Below, piece after piece: positions 27,354-36,526 of a stretch of DNA of 64,000 nt; positions within the stretch are counted from its first letter, which is position 1, and the number at the start of each line of letters is the position of its first letter. Both the position numbers and the translations under genes were made by a program. This stretch comes from Chitinibacter sp. SCUT-21 (GTDB lineage Bacteria; Pseudomonadota; Gammaproteobacteria; Burkholderiales; Chitinibacteraceae). Location: contig CP102611.1 in assembly GCA_041874755.1 (NCBI GenBank), positions 3,038,001 through 3,102,000 on the forward strand, written 5' to 3'. The notes beneath the pieces were generated by a model that was not told where the DNA came from, made no database searches, and worked only from the letters and a program-made list of their open reading frames with translations.

Positions 27354-30137
27354 ATGAATAAGTCATTCATTGTTGCTGTTTCTATATTTTCTGCTTTCTC
27401 ATCATTATCTTTAGCTGACAAACTGCCATTGATTCCGCACCTGCATAGCAGTGTAAAGCAAGGCCAATTGCCCAATGGCTTGCGCTATATGATCAAAGCC
27501 ATGCCTGCTAAAGCTGGTGGGGAGCGCGAAGTTGAGCTGCGTTTGCTTGTAAATAGTGGCTCGATGGATGAGCTACCGGGCGAGCGTGGTATCGCTCACT
27601 TAATCGAACATATGGCTTTTCGCCAGACAAAAAGTTTTCCTGCAGATCAGCTAAAAGCGCTATTAAACAGCAATGGGTTACGCTTAGTGAATGACAGTAA
27701 TGCGTTCACAGCCCATGAAAACACGGGCTATATGCTTAAGCTCAAGCAGGAGTCGTTGGGACAAGGACTACAATTAATGGCCGACTGGGCCAATGGCGAT
27801 GTAATTTTTGATGCTGCTGCATTAGATCTAGAGCGACAAATTGTATTGGATGAAGGGCGCCTTCGTGGTAATGGCTTTAGGTCTTATTTGTCTGCGTTGA
27901 TGCCAGATTCAAAATATTTACAGCAAATGCCTTTGGGCGAGAATATGGATATTCGAGAGGTGTCGCTTGATCAAGTGGGGGCTTTGTATCGACGCTTATA
28001 TCAACCACAAAAGATGACCTTGGTGGTGGTGGGTGATGTACCCAAGGATATAGAAGAGCAAATTAAAAAGCGTTTTGCCAAAGCGCCGCAAGGCGATGGC
28101 ATTGCACAACACCCGAATTTTCAACCTACGCCTACAGTGCGCATGTATCGTGGTAGCCCACCACCGTGGCCGCAAAACGAATTCGCGGTGGCATGGAATT
28201 TCTTGCAAAGCCCATTGCTCGATGCAGAACAAGTCCAATTGCAAGCTATTGCCATGATATGCATGCAGCGTCGTTTGCAGGCGATCTCCGCCAAGGATCA
28301 GCAAGTGCTGGCCCGTGCCGAATGGGTGGACTTTAGTGGTATGGTTGGCCGAGAGCGATATCTGACTTTGTATGCGGCTGTAAAAGATGAAAAATTAGGT
28401 GAAGGCTTAGAGCAGCTTTATCGCGAAATTCGCCGGGCCCGCGAATTTGGTTTGATTGAGCAAGAAGTCCTTGAAGCTAGTTCCAGCCTCGCTCTGTATC
28501 TAGAAAATTTGCCTAATCACACTACATTTTGGGCCGATTCGCTCATGAACGCAGCCAAACTTGGCGTTGCAACGTTGAATGTGAAAGCGCATTCTGGGCC
28601 GCTCAATACTAATACGATCAATGTTAGTTCAGTGAATGCCGCGCTACAGCAAATTTTGACAACGCCAGATCAATTGGCGAGCGTTTTGTATTCCGGCGTT
28701 ACGCGCGATAAAGCGAATGAAAAATGGAACGATGAAACCTTGGCGGCCATGGTCAAGCGAGTGAATTCTGAGGCGCTGCAAAAAACGACGATTGAGGCGG
28801 CTAAACCGCTGATATCAAAAGAACCTCTGCGCGGTAAAGTGATGCAGGAGCGGGCAGAGCAGGGTGTAACGGAGTGGACTTTATCGAATGGAGTAAAAGT
28901 TTTGCTTCGCCCACAAAGACAGGCCGATGAGCGAATTGGGATTAATGGGCGTTTTGCGGGTGGAGCGCTAGCACTGCCAAAAGAATTGCAAGCGAGTTCG
29001 CAAGTATTAACGCGATATATGAATTTATCTGGAATCGGTGCACTGAATGTAGCCGAGGTGCAGCAAGCTTTGCGCAATGAAGATATGCAACTGTTCCCTA
29101 CTTTTGAAACCGCTCAGCATGGTTTTGCTGGTGACGCGGCACAACGCTCTTTGTTGCCGATGATGCAGACCATTCATTTGGCTTTGGCGCAGCCTCGCAG
29201 TGATGATGGCGCGCGTAAAACAGCCATCAATCAAGGTGCAATTGAATACAAGGGGCCAGGTAGTAATCAATTTCTCTATGGTTCAGCTTGGCCTTTTAGG
29301 GTATGGGGAAGTTTAGAAGACTTTGAGATTAGTCTTGAAAAGCTAGATTCACTTCGACAACAGTTCTTTGGCAACCCCGCTGAGTTACGCGTGATGATTA
29401 CTGGGGTGAAGGATATGGCGCAAATGAAAGATCTGGTTGAGCGTTATATTGCCAGTATTCCTGCGCCAAAAACGCCAAACCCTACTTTGCTTGTTAAACC
29501 AATACTACCGAAAAAGTATGGCTTTCAAAACTTGAGCTTAAGTGCTCGGATTAAGGGCTCCTTGAGTGAATTTGAAACGGCTAACCCTGCGTATACGCTG
29601 TGGAGCCATGCAATGGATGGCGTACCGAGTAGTACATCAACTGGATTTATGTTGGAAGGTTTGGCGGATATAGCAAAGCAGCGCTCATGGAATGTGCTGC
29701 GGGAAAATTCTGGCGATAGTTATGAGGTTGCGAGCTGGTATGAGATTTCCCCATATTTTGGGCCGATTATTAATCTTCAGTACAGCGCAGATGCAGATAA
29801 ATGTGGCCCCGCTATCTTAGCAACAGCCAAAACGCTGCGTGAGTTGAGCTTGAATTCGGTGACCGACAAGGAGCTCAAAGCCATGCACGAATATATGAGA
29901 AATGGATTGAATAATGCACCAAAGCAAGCAATTGGTTACGCTTATGCACAGATGTTTCATTGGGTGAACAACACGGATTTTAACTGGGTCAACCCCAAGC
30001 CAGAGCAGATCTTAAGCCGCGAAAAAGTGGATGCTGCCGCGCGAAGCTGGTTTGCGCCAGAAAAATGGCTGGTGCAGGCCAATTGCAAGGCTTTGCCGGA
30101 TTTGAGTGAGCTTGATTTGCCACTAAAAGCGCAGTAA
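27354..30137 (+). CDS. M16-family zinc metalloprotease, periplasmic
   Basis: 927 residues with a signal peptide ending around SLSLA. The inverted zinc motif HLIEH (His82, Glu85, His86) lies in an N-terminal M16 domain, with the distal ligand region in DLERQIVLDEGRL about 75 residues on. Three further M16-like lobes complete a pitrilysin/PqqL-type clamshell. Such enzymes degrade short peptides in the periplasm. The length matches PqqL (931 in E. coli). A strong terminator follows; the gene is alone. Its AT content is higher than that of the two genes before it. Confidence 0.88.
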   Translation: MNKSFIVAVSIFSAFSSLSLADKLPLIPHLHSSVKQGQLPNGLRYMIKAMPAKAGGEREVELRLLVNSGSMDELPGERGIAHLIEHMAFRQTKSFPADQLKALLNSNGLRLVNDSNAFTAHENTGYMLKLKQESLGQGLQLMADWANGDVIFDAAALDLERQIVLDEGRLRGNGFRSYLSALMPDSKYLQQMPLGENMDIREVSLDQVGALYRRLYQPQKMTLVVVGDVPKDIEEQIKKRFAKAPQGDGIAQHPNFQPTPTVRMYRGSPPPWPQNEFAVAWNFLQSPLLDAEQVQLQAIAMICMQRRLQAISAKDQQVLARAEWVDFSGMVGRERYLTLYAAVKDEKLGEGLEQLYREIRRAREFGLIEQEVLEASSSLALYLENLPNHTTFWADSLMNAAKLGVATLNVKAHSGPLNTNTINVSSVNAALQQILTTPDQLASVLYSGVTRDKANEKWNDETLAAMVKRVNSEALQKTTIEAAKPLISKEPLRGKVMQERAEQGVTEWTLSNGVKVLLRPQRQADERIGINGRFAGGALALPKELQASSQVLTRYMNLSGIGALNVAEVQQALRNEDMQLFPTFETAQHGFAGDAAQRSLLPMMQTIHLALAQPRSDDGARKTAINQGAIEYKGPGSNQFLYGSAWPFRVWGSLEDFEISLEKLDSLRQQFFGNPAELRVMITGVKDMAQMKDLVERYIASIPAPKTPNPTLLVKPILPKKYGFQNLSLSARIKGSLSEFETANPAYTLWSHAMDGVPSSTSTGFMLEGLADIAKQRSWNVLRENSGDSYEVASWYEISPYFGPIINLQYSADADKCGPAILATAKTLRELSLNSVTDKELKAMHEYMRNGLNNAPKQAIGYAYAQMFHWVNNTDFNWVNPKPEQILSREKVDAAARSWFAPEKWLVQANCKALPDLSELDLPLKAQ

Positions 30138-30158
30138 TCAGTAGCTAAGAGCATTAGC

Positions 30159-30187
30159 AAAAACGCCGCTTTAATGCGGCGTTTTAT
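30159..30187 (+). terminator. Rho-independent terminator after the M16 protease gene
   Basis: Stem AAAACGCCGC / GCGGCGTTTT with loop TTTAAT; followed by ATTTG. Located about 22 bp past the stop. Confidence 0.9.
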
Positions 30188-30289
30188 TTGATGCACCTAA
30201 TGAAGGTTTGAACTACCAAGATTTTTTCTCAAAACCAGTTTTGATTATGTACGATGATCTGTGTTACTCACACAGAAAGGAGATGCGCA

Positions 30290-30793
30290 ATGTTCCAAGG
30301 CTCCATGCCGCAACTGATGGCGGCGTATAACCAGTGGCAGAATCAGCAAGTGTATGCGGCGGCGCTGCAATTGAGTGATGAGCAGCGCCAAGCGCAACGT
30401 GGGGCGTTTTTTGGCTCGATCCAGCGTACGCTCGATCATATTTTGTGGGGCGATTTGATGTGGTTGTCGCGCTTTACCGGTGAGGAGCTGGTGAATACCC
30501 CGTCGAGCGAAGCGCTGTTTAGTGAGTTTAGCGATCTGCACGCGGCGCGTGTGGCGATGGATGCGCGCTTAATTGCTTGGGCCGATGGGCTGAGTGCCGA
30601 ATGGTTGAACGAGCCGGTGACGTGGACGAGCAAGATGTATGGTTTTACCCAAACGATTCCGCGCTGGGTGCAGGTGCAGCACTTATTCAATCACCAAACG
30701 CATCATCGCGGGCAAGTGGGTACATTGCTCAAACAATATGGCATTGATGTTGGCGTCACCGATTTGCCGCTGTTGAGTATGCTCAACGACTAG
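30290..30793 (+). CDS. DinB family protein
   Basis: 167 residues from the ATG at 30290, chosen because AAAGGAG lies upstream; longer in-frame starts have none. A four-helix bundle is evident, with likely metal-ligand histidines in RTLDHILWGDLMW (near 43), and QVQHLFNHQTHHRGQVGTLL near 137. DinB/YfiT-like proteins bind divalent metal and include thiol transferases that use bacillithiol, mycothiol or glutathione. No damage-inducible operator is apparent. The substrate is unknown. Confidence 0.88.
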   Translation: MFQGSMPQLMAAYNQWQNQQVYAAALQLSDEQRQAQRGAFFGSIQRTLDHILWGDLMWLSRFTGEELVNTPSSEALFSEFSDLHAARVAMDARLIAWADGLSAEWLNEPVTWTSKMYGFTQTIPRWVQVQHLFNHQTHHRGQVGTLLKQYGIDVGVTDLPLLSMLND

Positions 30794-30842
30794 GTATGTC
30801 TTGCAAAGCTCTATTTAAATAGGATTTGAGCAATATACCTAG
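30791..30842. repeat. 51-bp dispersed boundary repeat, copy 4
   Basis: Begins with TAGGTATGTCTTG and ends GAGCAATATACCTAG; read on the minus strand it starts CTAGGTATATTGCTC, fitting the family. Its first three bases are the TAG stop of the DinB gene, and its far end touches the stop of the converging small gene at 30846. Confidence 0.6.
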
Positions 30843-30845
30843 TGC

Positions 30846-31046
30846 TTATTTGCTGATTTGCTGGGCGCGGATTTGGTTTTTTTGTCGATCAAAAATGCCG
30901 CGCCGGATTAATTCCAATTGCATCAGCATTTTTAAGCGCTTGGCGGTTTGGTGTAGATCGCTTTGTGGTTTGCTCTGTTGCTGTAACTCTTGAGCTTGCG
31001 CTTCGATGCTGACTAAGTCGGATGAGTCGAGATTTTGCGGATTCAT
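30846..31046 (-). CDS. Small hypothetical protein, 66 residues
   Basis: A short hydrophilic protein, mostly helical, rich in Gln and Lys (AQELQQQSKPQSDLHQTAKRLKMLMQLEL in part). The ATG follows AAGGGAGACTTAAT, a very good ribosome binding site, which argues for a real gene despite its size. No motif is recognised. It lies upstream of the DinB stop in convergent orientation and downstream of the zinc-finger gene on the same strand; there is a gap of about 95 bp. Function unknown. Confidence 0.6.
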   Translation of the reverse strand: MNPQNLDSSDLVSIEAQAQELQQQSKPQSDLHQTAKRLKMLMQLELIRRGIFDRQKNQIRAQQISK

Positions 31047-31140
31047 ATTAAGTCTCCCTTAAACTGATTTCATTGTATAAAACCAGCGCCAAGGGGCTTA
31101 GTAAGCTGATGCGCGGTGATGTGGTGTAAAAGCTGACGAA

Positions 31141-31335
31141 TTAGCGCAGCTTATTCCAATTGGCAATCGCTTCTTTTTTATTGCTGCCTTGCGGGCTGAT
31201 CGCGTTGCAATTGCCGTTCTTGCCAAATTTACTGCACTGTACCCAGAATCGATTTGAACCGGCTTTTTGCGGTTCGGCTGGCGCGCCGCATTTGGGGCAA
31301 GGTTTGGCGGTGACTGCAGGGGCTTGATCGCTCAT
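31141..31335 (-). CDS. Topoisomerase-type C4 zinc-finger protein, 64 residues
   Basis: 64 residues with a single zinc ribbon: CPKCGAP...VQCSKFGKNGNC, i.e. C-x2-C and a later C-x7-C, like the C4 zinc fingers at the C-terminus of DNA topoisomerase I. The tail KKEAIANWNKLR matches the Lar/restriction alleviation-like pattern (EAI..WN) of small zinc-ribbon proteins. It probably binds nucleic acid. The ATG follows AAGAGAAG. It stands alone on the minus strand, so its partner is unknown. Confidence 0.75.
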   Translation of the reverse strand: MSDQAPAVTAKPCPKCGAPAEPQKAGSNRFWVQCSKFGKNGNCNAISPQGSNKKEAIANWNKLR

Positions 31336-31449
31336 ATTGGCTTCTCTTGAAAATGGGGCGCTTTATCCATACGCACGGTGATGAATTCGCACTGTAGGCT
31401 AAAAAACGGCGGGGCGCGAGTAGGGCTTATGGCGCTGGCTGATGATATG

Positions 31450-31483
31450 TAAAAGGGCTGAGTTGAACTTCACTCAGCCCTTG
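31450..31483 (-). terminator. Terminator of the hom-thrC operon
   Basis: Perfect 11-bp stem AAGGGCTGAGT / ACTCAGCCCTT with an 8-nt loop, followed on the minus strand by TT after the arm's own TT. It lies 33 bp past the thrC stop. Confidence 0.88.
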
Positions 31484-31515
31484 GGTATCTGCCGCTAGGC
31501 CAGATTTAGATTGGC

Positions 31516-32949
31516 TTACAACTTAATACGTTCAGCTAAATACGCTTTAACTTTAGCCGCATCCGCGTCAATCGCGTCAAAACGTTGTGGCAGCTCTTCC
31601 AAGCCCACCAAGCCGGCTGGGCGAGCAGGTGGCTGGTTTAGCGCTTCTACCATTGTCGTTTCAAACTTGGCTGGCAATGCGGTTTCCATAATCACCATCA
31701 CCACGTCGTTGCGGCGGTGCGCTTTAGCGGCTTTGTAGCCATCGGCGGTGTGCGGGTCGATCTGGACGCCGAATTTTTCAAACACTTCGCGGATATGCGC
31801 TACGCGGTCGGCGTGCGTACTGGCTTCTGATTTAAAGCCGTATTGGTCGCGCATTTGCGCAAACAATTGCTCGCCGATTTCAAAGCCGCCGCCAGTTTCT
31901 ACCGATTTCCACATCGCCGCCAGTTTGCTCGCATCGCGACCCACCAAATCGAAAACGAAACGTTCCAAGTTCGATGCTTTGGTGATGTCCATCGATGGGC
32001 TAGACGTCTCGTAAGTGCGATCCAAACCGCGCGGGTGGTAACCGCCGGTTTTGAAGAATTCGTCGAGCACGTCGTTTTCATTGGTCGCAACGATCAATTG
32101 GCCAATCGGCAAGCCCATCTGGCGCGCGATATGGCCGGCGCAGATATTGCCGAAGTTGCCCGATGGTACGCAGAAATCAACCACGTCGCCGACATTCTTG
32201 GCCGCAGCGAAGTAACCTTTGAAGTAGTAAACCACTTGCGCAACGATGCGACCCCAGTTGATCGAATTCACCGCGCCGATTTTGTATTTGGCTTTGTATT
32301 CAGCGTCTTTATTCACATCTTTGACGATGTCTTGGCACGCGTCGAAAAAGCCATGGACTGACAAGTTGAAAATGTTCTCGTCTTGCAGACTAAACATCTG
32401 CGCGCGCTGGAACGGGCTCATTTTGCCAAATGGGCTGAGCATAAACACATTCACGCCTTTTTTGCCGCGCATCGCGTATTCCGCCGCCGAGCCGGTGTCG
32501 CCTGAAGTTGCGCCCAAAATATTCACTTGCTCGCCTTTCGCAGCTAACACGTACTCAAACAAATTGCCCAAGAGTTGCATCGCCATGTCTTTAAACGCCA
32601 GCGTCGGGCCGTTCGACAATTCTTGGATCACCAAGGTGTCGTCCAGTTTGATGATCGGCGTGATTTGGTCGGCATCAGCGGCATTGCGGCCATTGCTGTA
32701 CACGGCAGCGGTGTAGGTTTTGTCGATCAGCGCTTTTAAATCCGCCGCTGGAATATCGTCAACAAAACGGCTGATCACGGCAAACGCCAGATCGCGGTAG
32801 TTCAGTTTGGACAGTGCTACGAGTTCATCTTGCGAGAACTGTGGGTAGCTTTCTGGAATCGACAAACCGCCGTCGGCCATCAAACCGCCAAGCAGGATAT
32901 CGCTAAATTGTTGGGCGGCAACGCCACCACGGGTAGAAATGTATTTCAT
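31516..32949 (-). CDS. thrC: Threonine synthase
   Basis: 477 residues from the ATG at 32949 (MKYISTRGG), the standard N-terminus; a longer frame upstream reads through a repeat and is not used. The enzyme is PLP-dependent fold type II and turns O-phosphohomoserine into threonine. The PLP lysine is in LAFKDMAMQ, and the phosphate-binding loop in GATSGDTGSAAEYAM. The long form (about 470 residues) is the class found in Neisseria and E. coli-like lineages. It is the last gene after alaA and hom. A boundary repeat covers the region just upstream of its start. Confidence 0.96.
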   Translation of the reverse strand: MKYISTRGGVAAQQFSDILLGGLMADGGLSIPESYPQFSQDELVALSKLNYRDLAFAVISRFVDDIPAADLKALIDKTYTAAVYSNGRNAADADQITPIIKLDDTLVIQELSNGPTLAFKDMAMQLLGNLFEYVLAAKGEQVNILGATSGDTGSAAEYAMRGKKGVNVFMLSPFGKMSPFQRAQMFSLQDENIFNLSVHGFFDACQDIVKDVNKDAEYKAKYKIGAVNSINWGRIVAQVVYYFKGYFAAAKNVGDVVDFCVPSGNFGNICAGHIARQMGLPIGQLIVATNENDVLDEFFKTGGYHPRGLDRTYETSSPSMDITKASNLERFVFDLVGRDASKLAAMWKSVETGGGFEIGEQLFAQMRDQYGFKSEASTHADRVAHIREVFEKFGVQIDPHTADGYKAAKAHRRNDVVMVIMETALPAKFETTMVEALNQPPARPAGLVGLEELPQRFDAIDADAAKVKAYLAERIKL

Positions 32950-32999
32950 GGGTATAGGCCCGTAGATATTTATATGATTGGTCTGCGTGTTTATACCCA
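32949..32999. repeat. 51-bp dispersed boundary repeat, copy 5
   Basis: Perfect terminal inverted repeat TGGGTAT / ATACCCA. The left end shares a base with the thrC start codon (minus strand 32949), so the element forms the whole leader just before thrC. The interior TGATTGGTCTGCG also occurs in copy 2. A further TGGGTATTGAGCT at 33002 may be a second, partial end. Confidence 0.65.
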
Positions 33000-33015
33000 T
33001 TTGGGTATTGAGCTG

Positions 33016-33094
33016 CGTAGGGCGGGTTAGCATTGCGTAACCCGCCTTTCAACGCCGATGGTGGGTTACAGCCTTCGGCCTAACCCACCCTACG
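33016..33094. repeat. Nested palindromic repeat (REP/MITE-like) between thrC and hom
   Basis: The ends CGTAGGGCGGGTTAG and CTAACCCACCCTACG are inverted. Inside, CGTAACCCGCC and TGGTGGGTTACAG repeat the same half-sites, and the right half folds as GGTGGGTTACAGCC-TTCGGC-CTAACCCACC. This GTAGGGYGGGTTAG style of element is widespread between genes in many bacteria. It may form a processing or attenuation structure inside the hom-thrC transcript. Confidence 0.75.
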
Positions 33095-33100
33095 ATGCAA

Positions 33101-34414
33101 TCAACCGTTTAGGTGTTCCAAGCGCAGTTTCACAACTTTACCGTTCGTGCTTGGCAACAATTCGATTTTGGCAATCGCGGCATTGACGTTTTTCTCGATC
33201 GCCGTGTGCGTCACGATGACGATTTCAGCAGCGTCGTTCGCCGAAGCTGCTGGTTTTTGCAGCATTGCGTCAACCGAAATCTGGCCCTCAGCCAAGATCG
33301 CCGTTACATTCGCCAATACGCCTGGTAGATCTTTTACGCTCAGGCGCAGGTAGTAGCAGGTTTCTACCTCAGAAATTGGCAGAATCGGCAGGTTTGCCAT
33401 CGCGGTTGGCTGGAAAGCCAAATGCGGTACGCGGTGCTCTGGGTCTGCGGTGTGCAGGCGAGTGATATCAACCAGATCAGCAATCACTGAAGACGCTGTT
33501 GGTTCAGCACCAGCGCCCGGGCCGTAGTACATCGTAGCGCCGACTGCGTCGCCTTTTACTAATACTGAGTTCATCACGCCGTCGACATTGGCGATCAAGC
33601 GTGAAGCGGGGATTAGCGTTGGTGACACGCGCAATTCGATGCCGTTTGGACGGCGGCGAGTCATGCCGAGTAATTTGATGCGGTAGCCCAATTCAGCGGC
33701 GTATTTAATATCCGCAGCTTCCAGTTTGCTGATGCCTTCGAGGTAAGCTTTATCAAACTGAACTGGAATACCAAACGCAATCGCGCTCATGATCGTCAGT
33801 TTGTGAGCTGCGTCGTGGCCTTCGATATCGAAGGTTGGATCCGCTTCTGCGTAACCGAGGCGCTGTGCTTCGGCCAATACATCAGCAAAGGCCGAGCCTT
33901 TGTCGCGCATTTCGGTCAGGATGAAGTTCGATGTGCCGTTGATAATGCCGGCTACCCATTCGATTTTGTTGGCGGTCAGGCCTTCACGCAAAGCCTTGAT
34001 CACGGGAATACCGCCAGCAACCGCGGCTTCAAATGCAACCATCACGCCTTTTTCTTGCGCTTTGGCGAAAATTTCATTGCCGTATTCGGCGATCAATTTT
34101 TTGTTGGCTGTTACGACGTGTTTGCCGTTTTCAATTGCCGCCAATACCAAATCTTTGGCAATCGTCGTGCCGCCAATCAATTCAACCACGATGTCGATGT
34201 CTGGGTTATTCACCACATCCATCGCGTTGTCGGTCAAGGTAACATTTTCACCGACTAATTCGCGCGCGCGCGCGAGATCGCGATTGGCCGCCATTTTTAC
34301 GACAATCGGGCGACCCGCACGGCGGGCGATTTCTTCGCCGTTACGCTTCAAAACGGTGGCAGTACCGCCACCTACAGTCCCCACGCCACACAGGCCTACA
34401 TTGATAGCTTTCAT
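33101..34414 (-). CDS. hom: Homoserine dehydrogenase
   Basis: 437 residues from the ATG at 34414, which follows AGGAAAG. The N-terminal NAD(P) loop is GLCGVGTVGGGT. The catalytic domain contains AVAGGIPVIKALREGL and GIINGTSNFILTEM, with the lysine region of the active site in FDIEGHDAAHKL. A C-terminal ACT domain (about 355-430, LSVKDLPGVLANVTAILAEG) gives feedback control by threonine. It reduces aspartate semialdehyde to homoserine in the threonine and methionine branch. It overlaps nothing but follows alaA after 55 bp and precedes thrC: one operon. Confidence 0.97.
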   Translation of the reverse strand: MKAINVGLCGVGTVGGGTATVLKRNGEEIARRAGRPIVVKMAANRDLARARELVGENVTLTDNAMDVVNNPDIDIVVELIGGTTIAKDLVLAAIENGKHVVTANKKLIAEYGNEIFAKAQEKGVMVAFEAAVAGGIPVIKALREGLTANKIEWVAGIINGTSNFILTEMRDKGSAFADVLAEAQRLGYAEADPTFDIEGHDAAHKLTIMSAIAFGIPVQFDKAYLEGISKLEAADIKYAAELGYRIKLLGMTRRRPNGIELRVSPTLIPASRLIANVDGVMNSVLVKGDAVGATMYYGPGAGAEPTASSVIADLVDITRLHTADPEHRVPHLAFQPTAMANLPILPISEVETCYYLRLSVKDLPGVLANVTAILAEGQISVDAMLQKPAASANDAAEIVIVTHTAIEKNVNAAIAKIELLPSTNGKVVKLRLEHLNG

Positions 34415-34469
34415 GCTGAACTTTCCTGAAAAATAAAATTGCCAATAATTAAAATCTAAAACGATAGTT

Positions 34470-35714
34470 TTATTTTGCCGCAAACTCGCCTGTGCCGTGG
34501 CGTTTTCGCCAGCCAGCCAAGAAACGAGCCACGCGATTGATGGCCTCGGTTAGGTCATCTAAATTCGGTAAGAACACCACGCGGAAATGGTCGGGTTGGT
34601 GCCAGTTAAAGCCGGTGCCTTGCACCAATAGTACTTTTTCTTCGGTCAGTAGTTCCAGCATCAACTGCTGATCGTCACTGACCGGGTAAATCGCTGGGTC
34701 CAGCCGCGGGAACATATACAGCGCGGCTTTCGGTTTGATGACGCTAACGCCCGGAATGGCGCTGAGCATCTCGTACGCCAAATCGCGTTGCTTAGCCAAA
34801 CGGCCGCCTTCTTTAACCAGATCATCAATACTTTGGTAACCACCAAGCGCCGTTTGAATCGCGTATTGCGCAGGCACATTGGCGCACAAGCGCATCGTCG
34901 CCAGCATATTCAGGCCTTCGATGTAGTCTTTCGCCGGTTTTTTATCGCCAGATACAATCATCCAGCCCGCGCGGTAACCACAGGCACGGTAGTTTTTCGA
35001 TAAACCGTTAAACGTAATAAACAGCACGTCATCAGCTAGTGAGGCGATCGACGTGTGCGTTACGCCGTCGTACAACACTTTGTCGTAGATTTCATCGGCG
35101 TAAATAATCAGGCCGTGCTCGCGCGCCAGATCAACGATTTGCAAGAGCAATTCGTCTGGGTAGAGCGCACCCGTTGGGTTGTTTGGGTTGATCACAACAA
35201 TCGCGCGCGTTTTGTCGGTAATCTTGGCGCGCATATCTTCGATCGACGGATACCAGTGGTTGGCTTCATCGCACAAGTAATGGCGCGGTTTGCCTCCCGC
35301 CAAGCTCACGGCCGCAGTCCACAGTGGATAATCCGGCATCGGTACCAAAACTTCGTCGCCATTATTGAGCAGCGCTTGCATACTCATCACGATCAGCTCG
35401 GACGCGCCATTGCCGATGTAAATATCATCAACAGTCACATCTTTGATGTTTTTTTGCTGTGTGTAGTGCATCACCGCTTTGCGCGCTTGGAACAAGCCTT
35501 TGCTATCGACATAGCCCGCAGCGTTCGATAGATTGCGAATCACGTCTTGCACGACTTCTTCAGGTGCGTCAAAACCGAAGTTGGCCAGATTGCCAATATT
35601 GAGTTTAATAATGCGGTGGCCGTCTTCTTCCATCTGACGGGCTCGCTCTGGAATCGGCCCGCGAATTTCGTAGCAGATGTTCAGTAGTTTGTTCGATTTA
35701 AGAATGGCTTCCAT
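34470..35714 (-). CDS. alaA: Alanine aminotransferase AlaA-type
   Basis: 414 residues, PLP fold type I, class I aminotransferase. Conserved elements are NIGNLANFGFDAPEE, the NPNNPTGALYP loop that holds the cofactor, YADEIYDKVLYDG, and the PLP lysine in NGLSKNYRACGYRAGWM. E. coli AlaA (405 residues) makes alanine from pyruvate and glutamate. The gene is first of the alaA-hom-thrC unit, an arrangement conserved in Betaproteobacteria, and is divergent from the Mth938-domain gene. The start at 35714 is set by MEAILKSNKL, typical of AlaA. Confidence 0.92.
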   Translation of the reverse strand: MEAILKSNKLLNICYEIRGPIPERARQMEEDGHRIIKLNIGNLANFGFDAPEEVVQDVIRNLSNAAGYVDSKGLFQARKAVMHYTQQKNIKDVTVDDIYIGNGASELIVMSMQALLNNGDEVLVPMPDYPLWTAAVSLAGGKPRHYLCDEANHWYPSIEDMRAKITDKTRAIVVINPNNPTGALYPDELLLQIVDLAREHGLIIYADEIYDKVLYDGVTHTSIASLADDVLFITFNGLSKNYRACGYRAGWMIVSGDKKPAKDYIEGLNMLATMRLCANVPAQYAIQTALGGYQSIDDLVKEGGRLAKQRDLAYEMLSAIPGVSVIKPKAALYMFPRLDPAIYPVSDDQQLMLELLTEEKVLLVQGTGFNWHQPDHFRVVFLPNLDDLTEAINRVARFLAGWRKRHGTGEFAAK

Positions 35715-35863
35715 CGGTGCGGCCCACGCAAAATAATTTTAGGGGAAACCCCGTATTCTATCGAAAGATTCGCCATAGCGAACAAACAATTAAGTATCAA
35801 AACGCACAGCACAGTGCTTTTGCAATGATTTAAAATGATCGCAATGAAAATTTGAGGTTTCCC

Positions 35864-36232
35864 ATGAAGCTGCATCAGTCCAAAGTTGATCATCTGAACC
35901 AAATCACGGCTTACGATCATGAGTCGATTCACGTTAATCAAGAGCGCTATGCAGGCAGCTTGCTGGTATTGCCCGATGCCGTGCATAGCTGGCGCCCGAC
36001 GCAGTTTAGCGATTTGACCGAGGATGATTTTGCGAGTTTATTGCAATACCAGCCTGAACTTGTTTTGCTGGGGACCGGTGCCAATATTCAGTTTCCGCAT
36101 CCCAAACTCTACGCCGCATTGTCGGCTAAGTTGATCGGCGTTGATGTGATGGGCACTGGTGCTTTGTGCCGCACCTTTAATGTGCTGGTTGCCGAAGAGC
36201 GCCGAGTTTTGGCTTTGATACTGCATAAGTAA
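35864..36232 (+). CDS. Mth938-like domain protein (DUF498/Xcc1710 type)
   Basis: 122 residues from the ATG at 35864, preceded by TGAGG. The family pattern SLLVLPDAVHSWRP, LVLLGTGANIQFP and GVDVMGTGALCRTFNVLVAEERRVLALIL is clear. The fold is shared with mitochondrial complex I assembly factor NDUFAF3. In bacteria the role is not established. It stands alone and is followed by its own terminator, divergent from alaA. Confidence 0.88.
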   Translation: MKLHQSKVDHLNQITAYDHESIHVNQERYAGSLLVLPDAVHSWRPTQFSDLTEDDFASLLQYQPELVLLGTGANIQFPHPKLYAALSAKLIGVDVMGTGALCRTFNVLVAEERRVLALILHK

Positions 36233-36257
36233 CACTCGCGAACAGGTATTCCTGCAC

Positions 36258-36284
36258 AAAACCCTCGGTAGAGGGTTTTGTTTT
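36258..36284 (+). terminator. Rho-independent terminator after the Mth938-domain gene
   Basis: Stem AAAACCCTC / GAGGGTTTT with loop GGTA, followed by GTTTTATC; 26 bp past the stop. Confidence 0.9.
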
Positions 36285-36526
36285 ATCTAATTTACAACTA
36301 ATCAGTGCATGATATTTTATGTAGGTGGTTTCCTGTATGAACTAAGTTGTGGTGTGTTTGAATCGCCTTGCTGCTAGAGCTTATTGTGCTTGTAGTGAGT
36401 CTGGTAAGATCGTTGAAATAATTAGAAGATTCTGAGCTCGCAACTGATGCCGATGACGGTGCTGCGCGGGCTTTTCAACGTCCAACCAACCGCTGCAGGG
36501 CGGATTACAAACTAAAGAGATGTCGC

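Noticed and set aside
35681..35986. 101-codon minus-strand frame overlapping the alaA start and the Mth938-domain gene
   Set aside because: It overlaps both well-supported genes and has no recognisable domain.
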